Positions 61,686 to 64,000 of a DNA stretch of 64,000 bases are shown here, piece by piece. The notes below the pieces were generated by a model, which searched no databases, had not been told where the DNA came from, and worked only from the letters and a program-made list of their open reading frames with translations. Both the position numbers and the translations under genes were made by a program. The DNA comes from Streptomyces rapamycinicus NRRL 5491 (GTDB lineage Bacteria; Actinomycetota; Actinomycetes; Streptomycetales; Streptomycetaceae): contig NZ_CP085193.1 of NCBI RefSeq assembly GCF_024298965.1, forward strand, positions 5,332,001 to 5,396,000. Direction: 5' to 3'. Positions within the stretch are counted from its first letter, which is position 1. The number at the start of each line of letters is the position of its first letter.

Positions 61686-63190
61686 GCGGTGCCTCCTGGC
61701 TGGTCGTGGGTGTCGTCGTCGGGGGTGGCCGGGGTGCCGGGGGCGTCCGGGGTGCCGGGCGCGGATTCGGGTTTCGCGCCGGGTCCGTCTCCGGCCGCCT
61801 CGGTCTCCGCTTCCGGTTCCGGTGCCCGCGGCTCACCCGGGGACTCGGCGCCCTCGCCCCGCGCGGGACGCGCATGGTGCCAGGGCGCGTCGGACGAGCG
61901 GCGCTGCGGCGCGGGACGCCGCGGGCGGGCCGGGGCTTCGGGCGCTGTCGGCTCGGCGGGGGCCGACGGCTCAGCGGCCGCGTCCGTGGCCGGGGCTCCG
62001 GCCGCGGCCTCCGCACCCGCCGGACGCTGACTCGCCGAGCCCTCGCCCGCGCTGCGGGAGCGCCGTACCGGAGGCTCGGCCGCCGGGGCGGGAGTGTCCC
62101 CCGCCGCGTCCGCCGTCTCCGCCGGGCGCTGGCTCGCGGAACCCTGGCTCGCACTACGGGAGCGCCGTGCTGGGCGCTCAGCCGCAGAGGCGGGAGCCTC
62201 CCCCGCCGTGTCCGCCGTCTCCACCGGGCGCTGGCTCGCCGAACCCTGGCTCGCACTGCGCGCACGCCGGGCGGGGCGCTCGGCCGCCGGGGTCTGGTCC
62301 TCCGCAGCCTCCGCAGCCGCATCCGCCGGGCGCTGGCTCGCCGAGCCCGCCGTCGCGCTGCGGGTGCGGCGGGCGGGGCGCTCGCCCGCGGCGGCGCCCG
62401 CCGCACGGGCACCGCGCGCCGGGCGGGCCGGGGCAGGGGGCAGCTGGCCCTTGAGCGGGCCCCACTCGTTGGGGTCGGGGACGCCCGGCGGCAGCATCTG
62501 CCGCCGCTTGGGGCCGCCGTGTCCGGACTCCCCCGGCTCCTTCGCGCCCGGCCATGCCTTGACGACCCGGGCCGCCAGTACGAAGTCCTTGCGCAGCGGA
62601 TGCCCCTCGAAGCCGTCGGGGAGCAGCAGCGGTGCGAGCCCGGGGTGGCCGGGGAAGCCGATGCCGAACATCTCGTGGGTCTCGCGCTCATGCCAGGCGG
62701 CCCCGGCGTAGACGCCGGTCGCGGTCGGCAGCGCGGGGGCCTCGTGCGGCACGGTCGTGCGCACCAGCAGACCGCGCACCGCGAGTCCGGCCCCGGGCCC
62801 GGGCCCGGGCGTGGCCCCGGGGGCTCCCAGGGCGACGACGCGCGCGGCCACCCGGAAGCCGGTGCCCGGCTCGTCGACCGCGCTCAGCCAGTCGAAGTAG
62901 GTGCAGCCGAGGGTGTCGCGGGCCGTCTCCAGCGCCGCGATCCAGGAGTCGGTGGGCACGTCGACGGTCAGCAGGCCGTACGCCTCCTCCGCCGTGGCAC
63001 CCACGCCGAACAGCTCGGCGGCGGAACGCGGCAGCCAGCCCACGGGCGGCGCGGCCTCAGCCGCGGGCTCCACCTCGGAGACCTCGGGGACGTCGGCCTC
63101 CGTGACCTCCGCCGCGCCGCTCCGCCCCGCCGTCTCGCTCGGCCCCGCCGTCTCGTTCCTCGGCTCGTTGGCCTCGTTGCGCTCGGTCAT
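61682..63190 (-). CDS. nuoC: NuoC-like subunit with long repetitive tail
   Basis: 502 residues from ATG 63190, which overlaps the nuoB stop by 4 bp. Residues about 60-245 form the 30-kDa subunit domain ([44 protein letters not shown]). After that, 250 residues of Arg/Ala/Pro/Ser/Glu-rich sequence follow, including four 34-residue repeats of the form ERPARRxRSAxxGSASQRP. Standard NuoC has about 200-240 residues. The tail carries both basic repeats and an acidic end. No NuoD partner is encoded next to it. Confidence 0.9.
   Translation of the reverse strand: MTERNEANEPRNETAGPSETAGRSGAAEVTEADVPEVSEVEPAAEAAPPVGWLPRSAAELFGVGATAEEAYGLLTVDVPTDSWIAALETARDTLGCTYFDWLSAVDEPGTGFRVAARVVALGAPGATPGPGPGAGLAVRGLLVRTTVPHEAPALPTATGVYAGAAWHERETHEMFGIGFPGHPGLAPLLLPDGFEGHPLRKDFVLAARVVKAWPGAKEPGESGHGGPKRRQMLPPGVPDPNEWGPLKGQLPPAPARPARGARAAGAAAGERPARRTRSATAGSASQRPADAAAEAAEDQTPAAERPARRARSASQGSASQRPVETADTAGEAPASAAERPARRSRSASQGSASQRPAETADAAGDTPAPAAEPPVRRSRSAGEGSASQRPAGAEAAAGAPATDAAAEPSAPAEPTAPEAPARPRRPAPQRRSSDAPWHHARPARGEGAESPGEPRAPEPEAETEAAGDGPGAKPESAPGTPDAPGTPATPDDDTHDQPGGTA
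61992..62399. repeat. Four 102-bp repeats inside nuoC
   Basis: The marker CGGGCGCTGGCTCGC (or a close variant) recurs at 62021, 62123, 62225 and 62327, exactly 102 bp apart. The two central units are most alike. Frame is kept, giving four 34-residue repeats in the protein tail; outer borders are approximate. Confidence 0.85.
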
Positions 63191-63843
63191 CGGGTGTCTT
63201 CCCGTCCCGGAGGCGTGACCAGCCCGCTGCGCAGCGCGGCCGCCGACGGACGGCCCGCGGCCGTAGACGCGGCGCCGGGCCCGGAATTTCCGTAGCGCTC
63301 GCCCAGCGACTCGCGGGCGATCTTCTCCTGGAGCTTGAGGATGCCCTGGAGCAGCGCCTCGGGCCGGGGCGGGCAGCCGGGGACGTAGACGTCGACGGGG
63401 ATGATCTGGTCGACGCCCTTGGTCACGGCGTACGAGTCCCAGTAGGGGCCGCCGCAGTTCGAGCAGGCTCCGAAGGAGATCACGTACTTCGGCTCCGGCA
63501 TCTGCTCGTACAGCCGCTTCACCGCGGGCGCCATCTTGTCCGTGACCGTGCCGGAGACGACCATCAGGTCGGCCTGGCGCGGCCCCGGCGCGAAGGGGAT
63601 CACGCCGAGCCGGATGAAGTCGTGGCGGGCCATCGACGCCGCGATGAATTCGATCGCGCAGCAGGCGAGCCCGAAGTTGAAGACCCACAGGCTGTAGCGG
63701 CGGCCCCAGTTCAGGACCACCTTCATCGGCTCGGGGGCCAGCCGGGCCAGCGTGCCGAGGCGGCGCGGCTCCGGCAGGTCCACCGGGGCGGGCGCGGGGG
63801 CCGGCGGCCCGGAGGCCGTCGTCGGCGTCGGGTTGGGTGTCAC
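63187..63843 (-). CDS. nuoB: NADH-quinone oxidoreductase subunit B
   Basis: 218 residues if it starts at GTG 63843, which overlaps the nuoA stop (GTGA) like the other junctions of this operon; GTG 63849 is an alternative. Cluster N2 ligands are present: Cys61-Cys62 ([10 protein letters not shown]), Cys130 ([15 protein letters not shown]) and Cys157 ([11 protein letters not shown]). N2 reduces quinone at the NuoB/NuoD interface. The Pro/Ala-rich N-terminus and the C-terminal tail after residue 185 are extra. Confidence 0.96.
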   Translation of the reverse strand: MTPNPTPTTASGPPAPAPAPVDLPEPRRLGTLARLAPEPMKVVLNWGRRYSLWVFNFGLACCAIEFIAASMARHDFIRLGVIPFAPGPRQADLMVVSGTVTDKMAPAVKRLYEQMPEPKYVISFGACSNCGGPYWDSYAVTKGVDQIIPVDVYVPGCPPRPEALLQGILKLQEKIARESLGERYGNSGPGAASTAAGRPSAAALRSGLVTPPGREDTR

Positions 63844-64000
63844 GTCCACTCCAGGACGCCCTTCTTCCATGCGTACAGCAGACCTACGGCGAGGAACCCG
63901 AGGAAGACGAACATCTCCACCAGCGTGGCGGCCCCGAAGCCGGGCGCCGCGAAGACCGTCGCCCACGGGAACAAGAAGATCGAGTCCACGGCGAAAATCA
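63840..64000 (-). CDS. nuoA: NADH-quinone oxidoreductase subunit A (C-terminal part, runs off right edge)
   Basis: The visible 52 codons encode [20 protein letters not shown], then a membrane helix ([19 protein letters not shown]) and KKGVLEWT before the stop. This is the typical C-terminal half of NuoA, with the last of its three helices and the conserved GxLEW end. It is the first visible gene of the operon. Confidence 0.93.
   Translation of the reverse strand, partial: IFAVDSIFLFPWATVFAAPGFGAATLVEMFVFLGFLAVGLLYAWKKGVLEWT

Overview
This is chromosomal DNA of a Streptomyces or a very close relative. The DNA has very high GC. The gene order (secE-nusG-rplK-rplA, rplJ-rplL, rpoB-rpoC, tRNA-Trp, murB, rpmG, a reduced nuo cluster, htpX, yajQ) is the one known around the ribosomal/RNA polymerase region of Streptomyces chromosomes. 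RpoB, RpoC, NusG and the ribosomal proteins look like typical Streptomyces proteins. Most genes with a conserved function lie on the minus strand.

Layout. (1) 1-6761: one edge of a secondary-metabolite cluster. It holds the N-terminal part of a nonribosomal peptide synthetase, a stand-alone hydrolase with a Cys in the nucleophile elbow, an unrecognised 197-residue protein, and two divergently transcribed, homologous FAD monooxygenases. It lies only about 100 bp past the end of rpoC, where rpsL-rpsG-fusA-tuf usually follows. (2) 6815-19954: the transcription/translation block rpoC, rpoB, rplL, rplJ, a lipoprotein, rplA, rplK, nusG, secE. RpoB carries Asn at the position equivalent to E. coli Ser531 and Thr at Asn518, both inside the rifamycin-resistance region. 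(3) 20062-25516: tRNA-Trp, aminotransferase, adenosine-deaminase-like protein, MurB, two MaoC-fold hydratases, L33, tRNA-Met and tRNA-Thr. (4) 25745-35290: a mixed region with a degenerate cytosine-deaminase-like protein, an NmrA-like protein, small envelope proteins, an amidohydrolase, MscL, a secreted GH30 glycosidase, an AraC regulator and an ANTAR protein. It also holds two unusual tandem-repeat arrays (22/44 bp and 35 bp).

(5) 35384-51534: a 16.1 kb actinomycete integrative and conjugative element (AICE) inserted in the 3' half of tRNA-Tyr, bounded by identical 51-bp att copies. SLP1 of S. coelicolor uses a tRNA-Tyr site of the same kind. The element has integrase and excisionase beside the intact tRNA, a prim-pol plus ATPase replication pair with an iteron-like cluster of 11 TGACGCA heptamers, TraA/TraB and Spd-type membrane proteins with a cluster of six TGACACC heptamers just after traB (candidate clt), a GntR repressor with three matching operator-like palindromes, a C5 DNA methyltransferase with an apparent frame switch in its variable region, and a low-GC DUF4145 cargo gene at the left end. 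Two more decayed tRNA-Tyr 3' fragments (33755 and 36513) point to repeated integration at this locus.

(6) 51756-64000: YajQ, YccF-like protein, HtpX, then nuoA-B-C-H-I-J-K-L-M-N on the minus strand. Most of these nuo genes are joined by 4-bp stop/start overlaps. There is no nuoD, E, F or G. The NuoC protein has a long low-complexity tail made of four 34-residue repeats, and a broken copy of the nuoN 3' end lies downstream of the operon.
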